Origin: a bacterium | GTDB lineage: Bacteria; Patescibacteriota; Minisyncoccia; Ryanbacterales; 2-02-FULL-48-12 | Reading direction: 5' to 3' | Length of the DNA: 30,410 bases | NCBI GenBank assembly: GCA_005239605.1 | Contig: SBBS01000016.1 | Coordinates: forward strand, 1 to 30,410 | Shown here: piece after piece, positions 1 to 6,818 of the stretch | Numbering within the stretch: the stretch's first letter is position 1 | How the letters are laid out: every line of letters begins with the position of its first letter | The notes under the pieces: generated by a model | The model's database searches: none | Seen by the model: only the letters and a program-made list of their open reading frames with translations | Told to the model about the DNA's origin: nothing | Translations under genes and position numbers: made by a program

Positions 1-98
1 ATTTTGAAGCGCCAGCAGGGCTCACGCAAGAAATTTTCACCAAGCCCCGGCCGGATTTCGGGAATTTTTAGCCGAAAATTTATTAAGGGACAGGTCTA
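1..98 (-). repeat. MITE-like element, copy 1 (cut by window edge)
   Basis: On the minus strand this reads from TAGACCTGTCCCTTAAT (base 98 leftwards) and matches the first 98 bases of the complete element at 6624-6786 with five mismatches that I count by eye. The terminal inverted repeat is 75-98. The other end lies outside the window. It is non-coding and in opposite orientation to copies 2 and 3. Confidence 0.85.
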
Positions 99-130
99 AA
101 GTTTCTAATTGTTATTTCATAGTGTGCTGT

Positions 131-658
131 CTATATATTCGTATACACTTCTCGCACATCAGGGTGGTCGGAGAGGAATTCTACAAGCTCGTCTATCTGA
201 GCCTGCGTAGTCTCATCCGCTTCCATGGTGGTTGTGGGCGTATACGAGCCGTCCGGATGTTTTTCAAACGCCCACAGCGCTCCGCCCGGGGCCATTTTGG
301 CGTTGTGCTCGCCTAAAATGGCGCGCACCTCGGCAAATGTGCGGTTGTTGTTGTCGGTAATGCCTACAATCACAAGCGCCACACCTCCCGGACCATATGC
401 TTCGTAGATCACCTCCGCAAGCGATTCCTCTTTGTCAGCGCCCTTTTTAATGGCGCGCTCAATGGTGTCTTTGGGAATGTTTGCGGCTTGCGCTTTTTCT
501 ATGAGTGTGCGGAGTGTGGGGTTGAGATCCGTGCTCGGGCCTTTTTCGCGCACGGATAAACTGATAGCTTGGGTGATTTTTGAAAACACCTTGCTTTTTT
601 TAGCATCAGTCGCCGCTTTTTTGTGTTTAATTTGCGCCCACTTGGAATGTCCTGACAT
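131..658 (-). CDS. yebC: YebC/PmpR family protein, short form
   Basis: 175 aa. The N-terminus (MSGHSKWAQIKHKKAATDAKK) and the central block (IYEAYGPGG, then DNNNRTFAEVR) are diagnostic of the YebC/PmpR (TACO1) family, whose members act as transcription regulators or as translation factors that relieve ribosome stalling, in the cytoplasm. Usual length is about 240-250 aa. Here the segment after GGALWAFEK is drastically shortened and runs almost directly into the conserved C-terminal strand (DVREVYTN), so most of the middle domain is missing with no frameshift visible. It is the last gene of a minus-strand operon after ruvB, a small membrane protein and a PH-domain protein, starting 10 bases after the PH gene stop. 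yebC next to ruv genes is a classic bacterial linkage. A TATAAA box nine bases before the ATG could give extra near-leaderless transcription. Family assignment is secure; molecular function is inferred. Confidence 0.93.
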   Translation of the reverse strand: MSGHSKWAQIKHKKAATDAKKSKVFSKITQAISLSVREKGPSTDLNPTLRTLIEKAQAANIPKDTIERAIKKGADKEESLAEVIYEAYGPGGVALVIVGITDNNNRTFAEVRAILGEHNAKMAPGGALWAFEKHPDGSYTPTTTMEADETTQAQIDELVEFLSDHPDVREVYTNI

Positions 659-668
659 AGAGATTAAT

Positions 669-1187
669 TTATAATGTGTGCGCTTGTCTGGAACAGTCCA
701 GAATAATTTTCTTTGCTTCTTCCAAACGCGGGATTTCGCGCACGGTGAAATTTTTATGCCCGGCGGTTTGGATTGTCATGTTTCCAAAACCAAACAGCGT
801 CATAATAATGGTGGGAACTTCTGTTGTTATATCTTGAATATTTGCGACGAGAAATTCTGAGATTTCACGGTTAAAGAGGCCGCGTTGTTCCACATCAATA
901 ACTCGTTTTGTTGTTATAATCCACACATCCAGACGATAGTTAATCCAGATGGCAAACATTAATGCCAGAATAAGCAGTGCGTACAAAGAAAGCAAGAAGG
1001 CGACTACCGGGTCAACAACACCATCATCAACAATCTCATACCAGACGCTTTTTACGGAAAAAACAAGGATTCCCATAATAATCATAAAGATTACAGCAAG
1101 AAGTTCTCGCACTAAAACAAGCCAATGGCGATGCAAGACCAAAAGCACGCGCTCGTTGTGTTCAAGATGAAGTGAAGGTATGGGCAT
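669..1187 (-). CDS. Bacterial PH-domain (YdbS-like) membrane protein
   Basis: 172 aa. A short cytoplasmic N-terminus is followed by two hydrophobic helices (about residues 26-46 and 60-84). Then comes a soluble C-terminal domain with the pattern WIITTKRVIDVEQRGLF...REIS...IQDI, typical of the bacterial PH-like domain (bPH2, YdbS/YdbT families). Such proteins are membrane-anchored with a PH fold facing the cytoplasm; their biochemical role is generally unknown. The gene starts three bases after the stop of the 69-aa membrane gene and ends 10 bases before yebC, so it is almost certainly co-transcribed with ruvB. Fold assignment is fairly sure; function is not known and the operon context does not settle it. 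Confidence 0.75.
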   Translation of the reverse strand: MPIPSLHLEHNERVLLVLHRHWLVLVRELLAVIFMIIMGILVFSVKSVWYEIVDDGVVDPVVAFLLSLYALLILALMFAIWINYRLDVWIITTKRVIDVEQRGLFNREISEFLVANIQDITTEVPTIIMTLFGFGNMTIQTAGHKNFTVREIPRLEEAKKIILDCSRQAHTL

Positions 1188-1190
1188 GCA

Positions 1191-1400
1191 TTATGATAAT
1201 AAATTGTTCCACGGGACGCGCAGAAAAAAATACAAGGAAAGGATAATAAGAATTACAGACAGCGCGATAAACGGCACAACGAACGTGTGCAGCGGATCTT
1301 CCGGCACGGCGTATGCGCGGATATGGTAGATAAGCGCGGCGGCAAAAGCGCCATACCCGGCAATAAAGATACTAAAAAGAATGAGCGCCAAGGAAAACAT
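1191..1400 (-). CDS. Small two-helix membrane protein of unknown function
   Basis: 69 aa. It is almost entirely two hydrophobic segments (about residues 3-25 and 41-62) joined by a polar linker containing IRAYAVPEDPLHTF, with a short basic/polar tail. I do not recognise a family. The start (ATG at 1400) lies six bases after the ruvB stop and its own stop is three bases before the PH-domain gene. This tight packing, rather than similarity, is the main argument that it is real. It may work with the adjacent PH-domain membrane protein, which is inference from position only. Confidence 0.65.
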   Translation of the reverse strand: MFSLALILFSIFIAGYGAFAAALIYHIRAYAVPEDPLHTFVVPFIALSVILIILSLYFFLRVPWNNLLS

Positions 1401-1406
1401 GTCGGT

Positions 1407-2444
1407 TTAAAGCAATGTTTCTTGCATGTTGGCCGGTAATGGAATTTGCAGGTGTTCATAAGCCAAGCGCGTTGCCATGCGTCCGCGCGGCGTGCGTTCC
1501 AAAAAGCCGATTTGAAGGAGATATGGCTCATGCACATCTTCAATGGTCTCTATTTCTTCCGATGTGGAAGCAGCCAAAGTTTGAATGCCTACCGGTCCGC
1601 CGTTGTATTTAGCTATTATTGTTTCCAGAATGCGTCTATCGCCTATTTCAAGGCCTTTTTGGTCCACATCAAGAAGGCGCAAGGCCTCACGGGCAGTGTC
1701 AGCGGTAATGATGCCGTTTCCGCGAACCTCCGCGTAATCACGGCACCGTTTAAGAAAACGGTTTGCCACGCGCGGGGTGGAACGGCTTCGAAGGGAAAGC
1801 TCAGTTATTGCCTCCGGTTCAATGGAAACATTCAACAGGGCGGCTGATCGTTGTACGATGCGTTCTATATCGTCATGGCTGTAAAAAGAAAGGCGGTAGG
1901 TGCCGCCGGAAAACCGCGAGCGGAGCGGCGATGATAAAAGCGCCATGCGCGTGGTGGCGGCAAGAAGTGTAAAGGATGGAAGATCTAATTGCAATACGCG
2001 GGCGGACGGCCCTTTTCCGATTACTATATCAAGCGTGCGCGATTCCATTGCCGGATACAATATTTCTTCCACGAGTTTGTTGAGGCGATGTATTTCGTCA
2101 ATAAAAAGGATATCGCCCGGGGAGAGGTTTGTAAGAACAGACGCAAGATCTCCCACGCGCTCAATGGCGGGACCGGATGTTACGCGGATGGGAGAATTCA
2201 TTTCATGGGCAATAAGATGGGCAAGCGTTGTTTTTCCCAGACCGGCGGGGCCGTAAAACAAAATGTGTTCCAGCGGCTCGCCGCGCTTGCGCGCCGCCTC
2301 CAGAGAAATAGCAAGGTTTTTTTTAATCGCGTCTTGCCCGATATATTCGTCCCATGTGCGGGGACGCAGTGACGCGTCCAATGTTGTGTCTTCTTTTTGT
2401 TCCTTGCTGCTTGCAACGGATATTTCTTTCGTTTGATTGGTCAT
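1407..2444 (-). CDS. ruvB: Holliday junction branch-migration ATPase RuvB
   Basis: 345 aa from the chosen ATG at 2444; usual RuvB length is about 330-350. It is the AAA+ motor that drives branch migration of Holliday junctions with RuvA, whose gene is at 25369. Visible motifs: N-terminal LRPRTWDEYIGQ, Walker A GPAGLGKTT (about 65-73), Walker B with DEIH (116-119), sensor AATTR (about 162-166), arginine finger in LRSRF (174-178), and a C-terminal winged helix (GPVGIQTLAAS, then EPYLLQIGFLERTPRGR). An in-frame extension to 2525 has no family similarity and crosses the promoter, so I reject it. The start is set by an extended -10 box (TGGTATACT) ending six bases before the ATG, implying a leaderless mRNA. 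First gene of the ruvB-yebC operon. Confidence 0.97.
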   Translation of the reverse strand: MTNQTKEISVASSKEQKEDTTLDASLRPRTWDEYIGQDAIKKNLAISLEAARKRGEPLEHILFYGPAGLGKTTLAHLIAHEMNSPIRVTSGPAIERVGDLASVLTNLSPGDILFIDEIHRLNKLVEEILYPAMESRTLDIVIGKGPSARVLQLDLPSFTLLAATTRMALLSSPLRSRFSGGTYRLSFYSHDDIERIVQRSAALLNVSIEPEAITELSLRSRSTPRVANRFLKRCRDYAEVRGNGIITADTAREALRLLDVDQKGLEIGDRRILETIIAKYNGGPVGIQTLAASTSEEIETIEDVHEPYLLQIGFLERTPRGRMATRLAYEHLQIPLPANMQETLL

Positions 2445-2480
2445 GTGTCTAGTATACCATTTGAAGCAAGTTTTCAAATG
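2445..2480 (-). promoter_or_regulatory. ruvB promoter, extended -10, with overlapping palindrome
   Basis: On the minus strand TGG-TATACT (-10 at 2456-2451) ends exactly six bases before the ruvB ATG. TTGAAA at 2477-2472 is a possible -35 with a short 15-base spacer. A perfect palindrome, CATTTGAA-N7-TTCAAATG (2458-2480), covers the -35/spacer region and looks like an operator. It does not match the LexA boxes I know. Confidence 0.6.
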
Positions 2481-2523
2481 CGCTCTGATTTGTGAGCTCG
2501 TGCGGCGGGAGTTGACAACTGCC

Positions 2524-2554
2524 AAAAAACCTGATATCCTTTACAGGATTTCAG
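2524..2554 (-). terminator. Rho-independent terminator before ruvB
   Basis: On the minus strand CTGAAATCCT-gtaa-AGGATATCAG forms a nine-pair hairpin with one mismatch, followed by GTTTTTTGG. It ends transcription from pilB and/or the structured RNA about 45 bases before the ruvB promoter. Confidence 0.75.
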
Positions 2555-2735
2555 TTTATCCAGTTTACCCTAATTCTTGTTCGCAGCCTCCAGGCGATTA
2601 AGGTTATGAATCCTTATCTGGGCTTTTCCCCCGCGGGAAGTTCGGTTGCCGGCTTATGCCAGGCGTACGGAGCTTTTCCCGAGAAAAGTTCTCAGTCCTT
2701 GTACCTATGCGAGGACAATTACCTGGAGGCTGCGG
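2524..2735 (-). ncRNA. Candidate structured RNA, unidentified family
   Basis: On the minus strand a 13-bp perfect stem (2734-2722 with 2594-2582) closes a multibranch region. Inside are five local hairpins: 2716-2712/2699-2695 (GTCCT/AGGAC); 2688-2683/2678-2673 (CTTTTC/GAAAAG, four-base loop); 2664-2658/2653-2648 (GCC.GGC/GCCGGC); 2639-2635/2630-2626 (TTCCC/GGGAA); 2615-2612/2603-2600 (AAGG/CCTT). It ends in a terminator hairpin (2554-2531) plus a six-T run (2529-2524). A TAAAAT -10 box at 2747-2742 overlaps the pilB stop and would place the start at about 2735, the first base of the closing stem. No convincing ORF is present. I do not recognise RNase P, tmRNA, 6S, SRP or a known riboswitch. 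A 3' UTR element of pilB is the alternative. Confidence 0.55.
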
Positions 2736-2741
2736 AAAAGA

Positions 2742-2770
2742 ATTTTACTCCTCTTTTGCTTCTCCGGTAA
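2742..2770 (-). promoter_or_regulatory. Candidate promoter of the structured RNA
   Basis: TAAAAT at 2747-2742 on the minus strand overlaps the pilB stop codon. A weak -35 (TTACCG, 2770-2765) stands 17 bases upstream. Predicted start at about 2735 coincides with the start of the 13-bp closing stem. The -35 is poor, so this rests mainly on the -10 and its position. Confidence 0.4.
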
Positions 2771-4427
2771 CCCGTGTTATTTCTTTAATCGCGGTAATGC
2801 CGTCAAAAACTTTTAAGATGCCGTCTTGCTGCATCGTGAGCATACCCTGATGCTTTGCGGCATTTCGGATATCAGATTCCGAAGGAGTTTGAAGGATAAG
2901 ATGTTCAATTTCATCATTAATCATAAATACTTCAAAAATACTGATGCGTCCTTTGTAGCCGATCCCGCCGCATACATCGCATCCCCGCGCGCGCCATATG
3001 GGTTGTTTTGTGAAATTTGGTTTTATATACGGATGGGGTAAATCTTTCATAACTTCCTGCATATATTGAATTTCAACATGTTCGGGTGTATACATTTCGC
3101 GGCATACCAGGCAAAGCCGCCGCACGAGCCGCTGTGCCAAGGTCAGATTGATCGCGGGCGCGATGATAGTGGGACGCACGCCAAGATCAATCAGGCGCGG
3201 AATGGTTCCCGGAGCGTTGTTGGTATGGAGCGTGGAGAAAACTAAATGTCCGGTAAGCGCGGCATGCATGGCAATTTCTGCCGTTTCTAAGTCGCGTATT
3301 TCGCCGACAAGTATAACGTCCGGATCCTGGCGCACGATAGACCGAAGGCCGTTGGAAAATGTGTATCCCCGTTCTTTGTCCACCTGTGTCTGGTTAATTT
3401 CTTTCAGATGATATTCTATCGGATCCTCAATGGAAACAATGCTGATGTCCGGCGAGTTGATGTGTTTTACAAACGCATAGAGCGTTGTTGTTTTTCCCGC
3501 GCCCGTGGGGCCGGTGGTGAGAATCATGCCATTCGGCTTGTTCAGTTCCGCTTTTACGAGTTCAAGTATGGGCGGCTGCATACCAAGATCTTCCAGGGAT
3601 AACGATATCAATTTTGGGTCAAGAATGCGTATCACTATCGATTCGCCGTATGCCCCCGGAAGCGTGGAAGTGCGCACCTCAATGTCTTCTTTGTCCTCCC
3701 CGCGGATGGTAAACCGGCCGTCTTGCGATTCTTTTTTTATATTCAGTTTAATGCCGGACACAAGCTTGATACGCGAAAGGATTAGATTATATATGCGCGT
3801 TGAAAAAAAAAGCACATCATGTAGAACGCCGTCAATGCGCACGCGAAGCCGCGTGGTTTCTTCTTCCGGTTTTATGTGGATATCGGAGACTTCAAGAATT
3901 CGTGAGGCTTCCAATAGCACTTCCAGCGTGAGCGACACGCGCCGTTCTTCCGTTGACGCGGTGAGCGGCTCAAGTATATCTCGGAGTTGTTGAATCGTTC
4001 GCAGGGTTTTTAATTCTTTCGGCAGTATGTTGTCGTCCAGAATAACAATGCCGCCGGGCAAAGGTTGCGCGCCCGGAGCTTCTTTGTATTTTTCCCAAGC
4101 AAGTTCCAAACTGTTCCGAGAAACCATAAACACCTCCGGTTGGTAGTGTTTTTGCTTGAGTTTTTCAATTATATGCTCGGCGATTTTGGAATTGGGGTTG
4201 CGGATGGCAACTTTAATTTTTTTTCCTACCATTTGAAACACCACAAGCTCTGCTTCCCGCGCTTCCATTTCGGGCACTAATAAAAGGGCGTTTGTATTCA
4301 CGCCAACATCCAGCTTGAGATAAGGCAGGTTGTATTTTTGAGAGAGAATGCGCGCAAGATCTTCTTCTTCCTGCAAGTGAAGAGATTGAAGATGTTTTTC
4401 TACTATTTCATCATCGGGGCGAGTCAT
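2745..4427 (-). CDS. pilB: Type IV pilus assembly ATPase PilB/GspE family
   Basis: 560 aa, normal for PilB/GspE. It is the cytoplasmic hexameric ATPase that powers pilin assembly or type II-like secretion. Domains in order: an N-terminal GspE N-domain-like region (about 1-110), a linker, then the N2 and catalytic domains with SDIHIKPEE (181-189), Walker A GPTGAGKTT (306-314), the Asp box IEDPIEY (333-339), Walker B region DPDVILVGEIRD (368-379), and a His-box-like TGHLVFSTLHTN. A four-cysteine zinc site is present (CLVC 439-442 and CDVC 483-486), typical of PilB/GspE and absent from PilT. The ATG at 4427 is six bases after TGA-TATAAT, so the mRNA is probably leaderless. No other pilus genes are in the window, so PilB versus GspE is a choice by context of the group. 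Confidence 0.93.
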   Translation of the reverse strand: MTRPDDEIVEKHLQSLHLQEEEDLARILSQKYNLPYLKLDVGVNTNALLLVPEMEAREAELVVFQMVGKKIKVAIRNPNSKIAEHIIEKLKQKHYQPEVFMVSRNSLELAWEKYKEAPGAQPLPGGIVILDDNILPKELKTLRTIQQLRDILEPLTASTEERRVSLTLEVLLEASRILEVSDIHIKPEEETTRLRVRIDGVLHDVLFFSTRIYNLILSRIKLVSGIKLNIKKESQDGRFTIRGEDKEDIEVRTSTLPGAYGESIVIRILDPKLISLSLEDLGMQPPILELVKAELNKPNGMILTTGPTGAGKTTTLYAFVKHINSPDISIVSIEDPIEYHLKEINQTQVDKERGYTFSNGLRSIVRQDPDVILVGEIRDLETAEIAMHAALTGHLVFSTLHTNNAPGTIPRLIDLGVRPTIIAPAINLTLAQRLVRRLCLVCREMYTPEHVEIQYMQEVMKDLPHPYIKPNFTKQPIWRARGCDVCGGIGYKGRISIFEVFMINDEIEHLILQTPSESDIRNAAKHQGMLTMQQDGILKVFDGITAIKEITRVTGEAKEE

Positions 4428-4459
4428 GGAGTCATTATATCATGAAACATGAAACATGG
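4428..4459 (-). promoter_or_regulatory. pilB promoter with CATGAAA direct repeats
   Basis: On the minus strand TGA-TATAAT is a perfect extended -10 (TATAAT at 4439-4434) ending six bases before the ATG at 4427. Upstream, forward-strand CATGAAACATGAAACATG (4441-4458) gives near-perfect seven-base direct repeats covering the spacer and -35 position. No good -35 is seen, as expected for an extended -10 promoter. Confidence 0.7.
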
Positions 4460-4523
4460 AACAAAAAACTTTTACTTCCCCACTAAGAAAGCTGCAGCCG
4501 TAAGGGTGTGGATGGTCTACTTT

Positions 4524-5444
4524 TTAATCCATAACACGTTCTATGTTATGTGTTACGTGTTTTAGAAGTTTCCGCATTTCTGTTTCTGCTTCGCTAAAAT
4601 TGGCGAACCCGCGTATGACAAGATTGCCGTTTGCGGCGGGCGTTTCCGCCGCCTGGGCTATTTGTCTAACAGTGTTCGGATCAGTTCCGGAAACTAAAAT
4701 ATGAACATTATTCGCGGCAGAATCCTGATCTTGCCACAAAACAATGCATAATGCCGGCAGTTTCATCGCAACGCGCATGTCCGCGACAAGCGCGGGGAGT
4801 ATGTTTGCGGATTGATTTGTTTTTTCAAAATCCTCTTTAGGAAGAAATGCCCAGAATACCGCGTCTTTGTCTTCCATGTAAGAGCGCAGTAAAGCGCGGC
4901 TCCAAAGTTTCATGGTGTTTATTTCCCACTGATTTATCGGAGAGAGCGATTTTTTTTCTGTTTTTGCCTGCACGTGCGAGAGATGTATAAGGGCGGCCGG
5001 GTTTTTTAAGGGAGTTTCTGTCTCAAGCGTGCGTGTTATATCGGTTTCATCCGCAAATCCAAGAGCAATAATCATGTCGCTGGGGATGTGGCGATGTTCC
5101 AATTCAAACGCGTCTTTGGTGAGTTCATGGCGCGGGGAGAGAAATATACGAAGCTTGCTGCCTTCTTTTTCATACCGCAGTTCGTCCACCGGGTTGGTAT
5201 CTATATCAAGCGCCAGCGCGAACTCTTTTTGCGGGCGTTCTTTTTTAAACATATGGCTCCAGCGGTCTTGCAGGTGCTCGGGTGCGTTTAATATGAAAGC
5301 TTTGTCTCCGAGCCGTTCTTTAAGCGCGTGCGCGGCAAGAAGCTCCGCGTCTCCCGACTCCGGCCCCAGCACAATACCAATACGCGCGCTTTGTTCCGCG
5401 AGGGTTAAAATGTTCAACACGTGTTGTAGATCGCGCATTTCCAT
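4524..5444 (-). CDS. Divergent DHH/NrnA-like protein, probably catalytically degenerate
   Basis: 306 aa from the ATG at 5444 (MEMRDLQHV); ATG 5438 is an alternative. The layout resembles DHH-family phosphoesterases such as NrnA. An N-terminal Rossmann-like part (IGIVLGPESGDAELLAAHAL) replaces the usual HxDxD entry motif. The middle segment (ALALDIDTNPVDELRYEKEG, then MIIALGFADETD) resembles the strand with the family's third aspartate. A C-terminal region (about 240-306) looks like DHHA1 but lacks the GGGH motif. The metal ligands are therefore mostly absent, and phosphoesterase activity is doubtful. A long in-frame extension to 5972 overlaps the oppositely transcribed secreted-protein gene and is rejected. 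It stands alone between pilB and the divergent secreted operon. The family call is tentative. Confidence 0.55.
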   Translation of the reverse strand: MEMRDLQHVLNILTLAEQSARIGIVLGPESGDAELLAAHALKERLGDKAFILNAPEHLQDRWSHMFKKERPQKEFALALDIDTNPVDELRYEKEGSKLRIFLSPRHELTKDAFELEHRHIPSDMIIALGFADETDITRTLETETPLKNPAALIHLSHVQAKTEKKSLSPINQWEINTMKLWSRALLRSYMEDKDAVFWAFLPKEDFEKTNQSANILPALVADMRVAMKLPALCIVLWQDQDSAANNVHILVSGTDPNTVRQIAQAAETPAANGNLVIRGFANFSEAETEMRKLLKHVTHNIERVMD

Positions 5445-5501
5445 AGATTTTTCTTTGTTTATGCAGGCATATCTAGCACATCTGTGGTTGTAAAGGAAGT
5501 A

Positions 5502-5535
5502 TTGACTTTTGACATTTTTTGGTGTACTGTATAGA
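5502..5535 (+). promoter_or_regulatory. Promoter of the secreted-protein operon
   Basis: Two overlapping -35 boxes are present: TTGACT (5502-5507), 17 bases before TACTGT (5525-5530), and TTGACA (5509-5514), 15 bases before TATAGA (5530-5535). Either predicts a start near 5537-5542 and a short leader carrying the Shine-Dalgarno sequence. Confidence 0.55.
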
Positions 5536-5558
5536 AAACTTTGAAGGAGGTCTTTGAT

Positions 5559-6266
5559 ATGAAAAAGGTATTGTGTTTGCTTGTTGTTATTTTTTTTCTT
5601 GTCGGCGTTACCACCTCTGCACATGCGCATCGGCGCTACGGAAGAGGTAGGGGGGTAAGTTGGGAGACTGTGGCTGGTATTGGTATCTTTGCGGCTATTA
5701 TTGGTTACATCGCTTCCAAAAAAAGCGACATACAAGAGAAGGGTATTGACGAAGAATACAGGACCCAGCGGTATAAGATTGATGCCGACACAACGTTGGC
5801 TGCTCCGTCGGCGCTTGGAGACAGAGAAAGCTCCGAGTGGGATCGTCCTCAAGAAGGACGGGCACGAATTTATTCGCCATTGCCTGTTGTCAGGCACATA
5901 CAGCGGCGACCAGAACTGGAACAACGCGCGGACGATGGCCCGGAGCCGGGTGAGTACGCGTCGTATGCGCAAAAAAAATCAACAGTGCCGGTGCCGGACA
6001 TTGCTGATTTAGAGAGCCTTTATAGTTCTCTTGGGAAATATCAGGCAACAAGGCGCGAGATTAGCGCGCTCATGTACAGCATAGAAGAAGTGCAAGATAC
6101 GAGCGAGGCGATGTTTTCGCGACGCGAGCTCCGGAGTGATCTGGATTACCTGAATTCACTTCAAGAAAAGGTTTTACAGAAAGGAGCTCCGGTTGCGGAG
6201 ATTGCCGCGCTGGAAAAACTTATTAAGTACATTGAATTGGCCGTTTTTGGAAAGGAGATATCGTGA
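5559..6266 (+). CDS. Secreted or membrane-anchored protein of unknown function
   Basis: 235 aa. A signal peptide is clear: MKK, hydrophobic LCLLVVIFFLVGVTT, then SAHA as a cleavage site. A short Arg/Gly-rich stretch (RRYGRGRG) follows, then a second hydrophobic helix (about 37-52, VAGIGIFAAIIGYI), a polar Pro/Arg/Glu-rich linker, and a helical C-terminal half (about 148-233) of charged coiled-coil character. I recognise no family. The ATG at 5559 is chosen over an in-frame TTG at 5541 because a textbook AAGGAGG (5544-5550) sits eight bases upstream, which is unusual in this window. The stop overlaps the GTG start of the next gene, so the two are translationally coupled. It is probably an envelope protein; anything more is speculation. 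Confidence 0.8.
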   Translation: MKKVLCLLVVIFFLVGVTTSAHAHRRYGRGRGVSWETVAGIGIFAAIIGYIASKKSDIQEKGIDEEYRTQRYKIDADTTLAAPSALGDRESSEWDRPQEGRARIYSPLPVVRHIQRRPELEQRADDGPEPGEYASYAQKKSTVPVPDIADLESLYSSLGKYQATRREISALMYSIEEVQDTSEAMFSRRELRSDLDYLNSLQEKVLQKGAPVAEIAALEKLIKYIELAVFGKEIS

Positions 6267-6532
6267 AGATGGCAGTGTTTTTTTTCTTATTTTTAACGTT
6301 GGCAACCGCTGCCGCGCCGGCACATGCGTGGCGGGATGATTACTCTTACCACTATCGGGACCGATACCGGCGCTGGTATAGCCGCGATTATTACTATCCG
6401 CGCCGGTACTACGACCGGTACTATGGCGGCCGTTGTTGCAACGACGACCGCTATGAGGTAGGCCGCGAGCGGCCCCGGCAAACCTTCCGGCTTAAAAAAC
6501 CGGACGGGACTGAAATTGAAACCACCAGGTAA
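6263..6532 (+). CDS. Small secreted Tyr/Arg-rich protein
   Basis: 89 aa. A signal peptide (hydrophobic MAVFFFLFLTLATAAAPAHA) ends at an AHA cleavage site. The first 45 or so mature residues are extraordinary: about 13 tyrosines interleaved with Arg and Asp (for example YYYPRRYYDRYYGGRCC), including one adjacent Cys pair. A short ordinary tail (FRLKKPDGTEIETTR) follows. The GTG start at 6263 overlaps the previous stop (GTGA) and has AAGGAG five bases upstream; an ATG at 6269 is also possible. A terminator follows at once. No family recognised. The composition suits a surface or extracellular matrix role, tyrosine cross-linking, or binding to polyanions, but this is inference only. Confidence 0.75.
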   Translation: MKMAVFFFLFLTLATAAAPAHAWRDDYSYHYRDRYRRWYSRDYYYPRRYYDRYYGGRCCNDDRYEVGRERPRQTFRLKKPDGTEIETTR

Positions 6533-6547
6533 AGGCGTTTTGTTACG

Positions 6548-6591
6548 GCAGAGAGAAGTTTCTATAAAGAATTCTTTTCTCTGCTGTTTTT
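6548..6591 (+). terminator. Rho-independent terminator of the secreted operon
   Basis: GCAGAGAGAAG (6548-6558) pairs with CTTTTCTCTGC (6574-6584) over 11 positions with one G-T wobble, then TGTTTTTA. It lies 16 bases after the stop of the Tyr/Arg-rich gene. Confidence 0.8.
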
Positions 6592-6623
6592 ATTTGTTAT
6601 GAGTTTTGTTGTTTGTGATTTAA

Positions 6624-6786
6624 TAGACCTGTCCCTTAATAAATTTTCGGCTAAAAATTCCCGAAATCTGGCCGGGGCTTGGTAAAAATTTCTTGCGTGA
6701 GTCCTGCGAGCGCTTCAAAATTTTCACCGGCGCCCCATCTCATATTTCTGAAATTTCACTCTAAAATTTATTAAGGGACAGGTCTA
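6624..6786 (+). repeat. Complete 163-bp MITE-like inverted-repeat element (copy 2)
   Basis: The ends are perfect 24-bp terminal inverted repeats (6624-6647 and 6763-6786; outer sequence TAGACCTGTCCC). The two halves remain partly complementary further in, so the whole element could fold into one long imperfect hairpin. There is no ORF, so it would be non-autonomous. All visible copies end in TA next to GACC, so the TA may be a duplicated target dinucleotide. Partial copies are at 1-98 and 30262-30303. No transposase is in the window. Confidence 0.8.
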
Positions 6787-6818
6787 ACGGAACATTTGTA
6801 TATAGAGCAGGAAAATTA

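Noticed and set aside
2583..2735. TPP riboswitch, suggested by CTGAGA on the minus strand
   Set aside because: The other conserved TPP parts (ACCTGAT and the partner stem) are absent, and the element is followed by its own terminator rather than a thiamin gene.
2656..2850. Plus-strand 64-residue frame over the structured RNA
   Set aside because: It spans the RNA fold and the 3' end of pilB on the opposite strand, with no recognisable protein features.
5445..5972. N-terminal extension of the DHH-like gene
   Set aside because: It runs antisense through the signal peptide and body of a well-signalled secreted-protein gene and has low-complexity, non-conserved sequence.
6624..6786. Insertion sequence with a transposase
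   Set aside because: Only 163 bp with no frame; it can be only a non-autonomous element.
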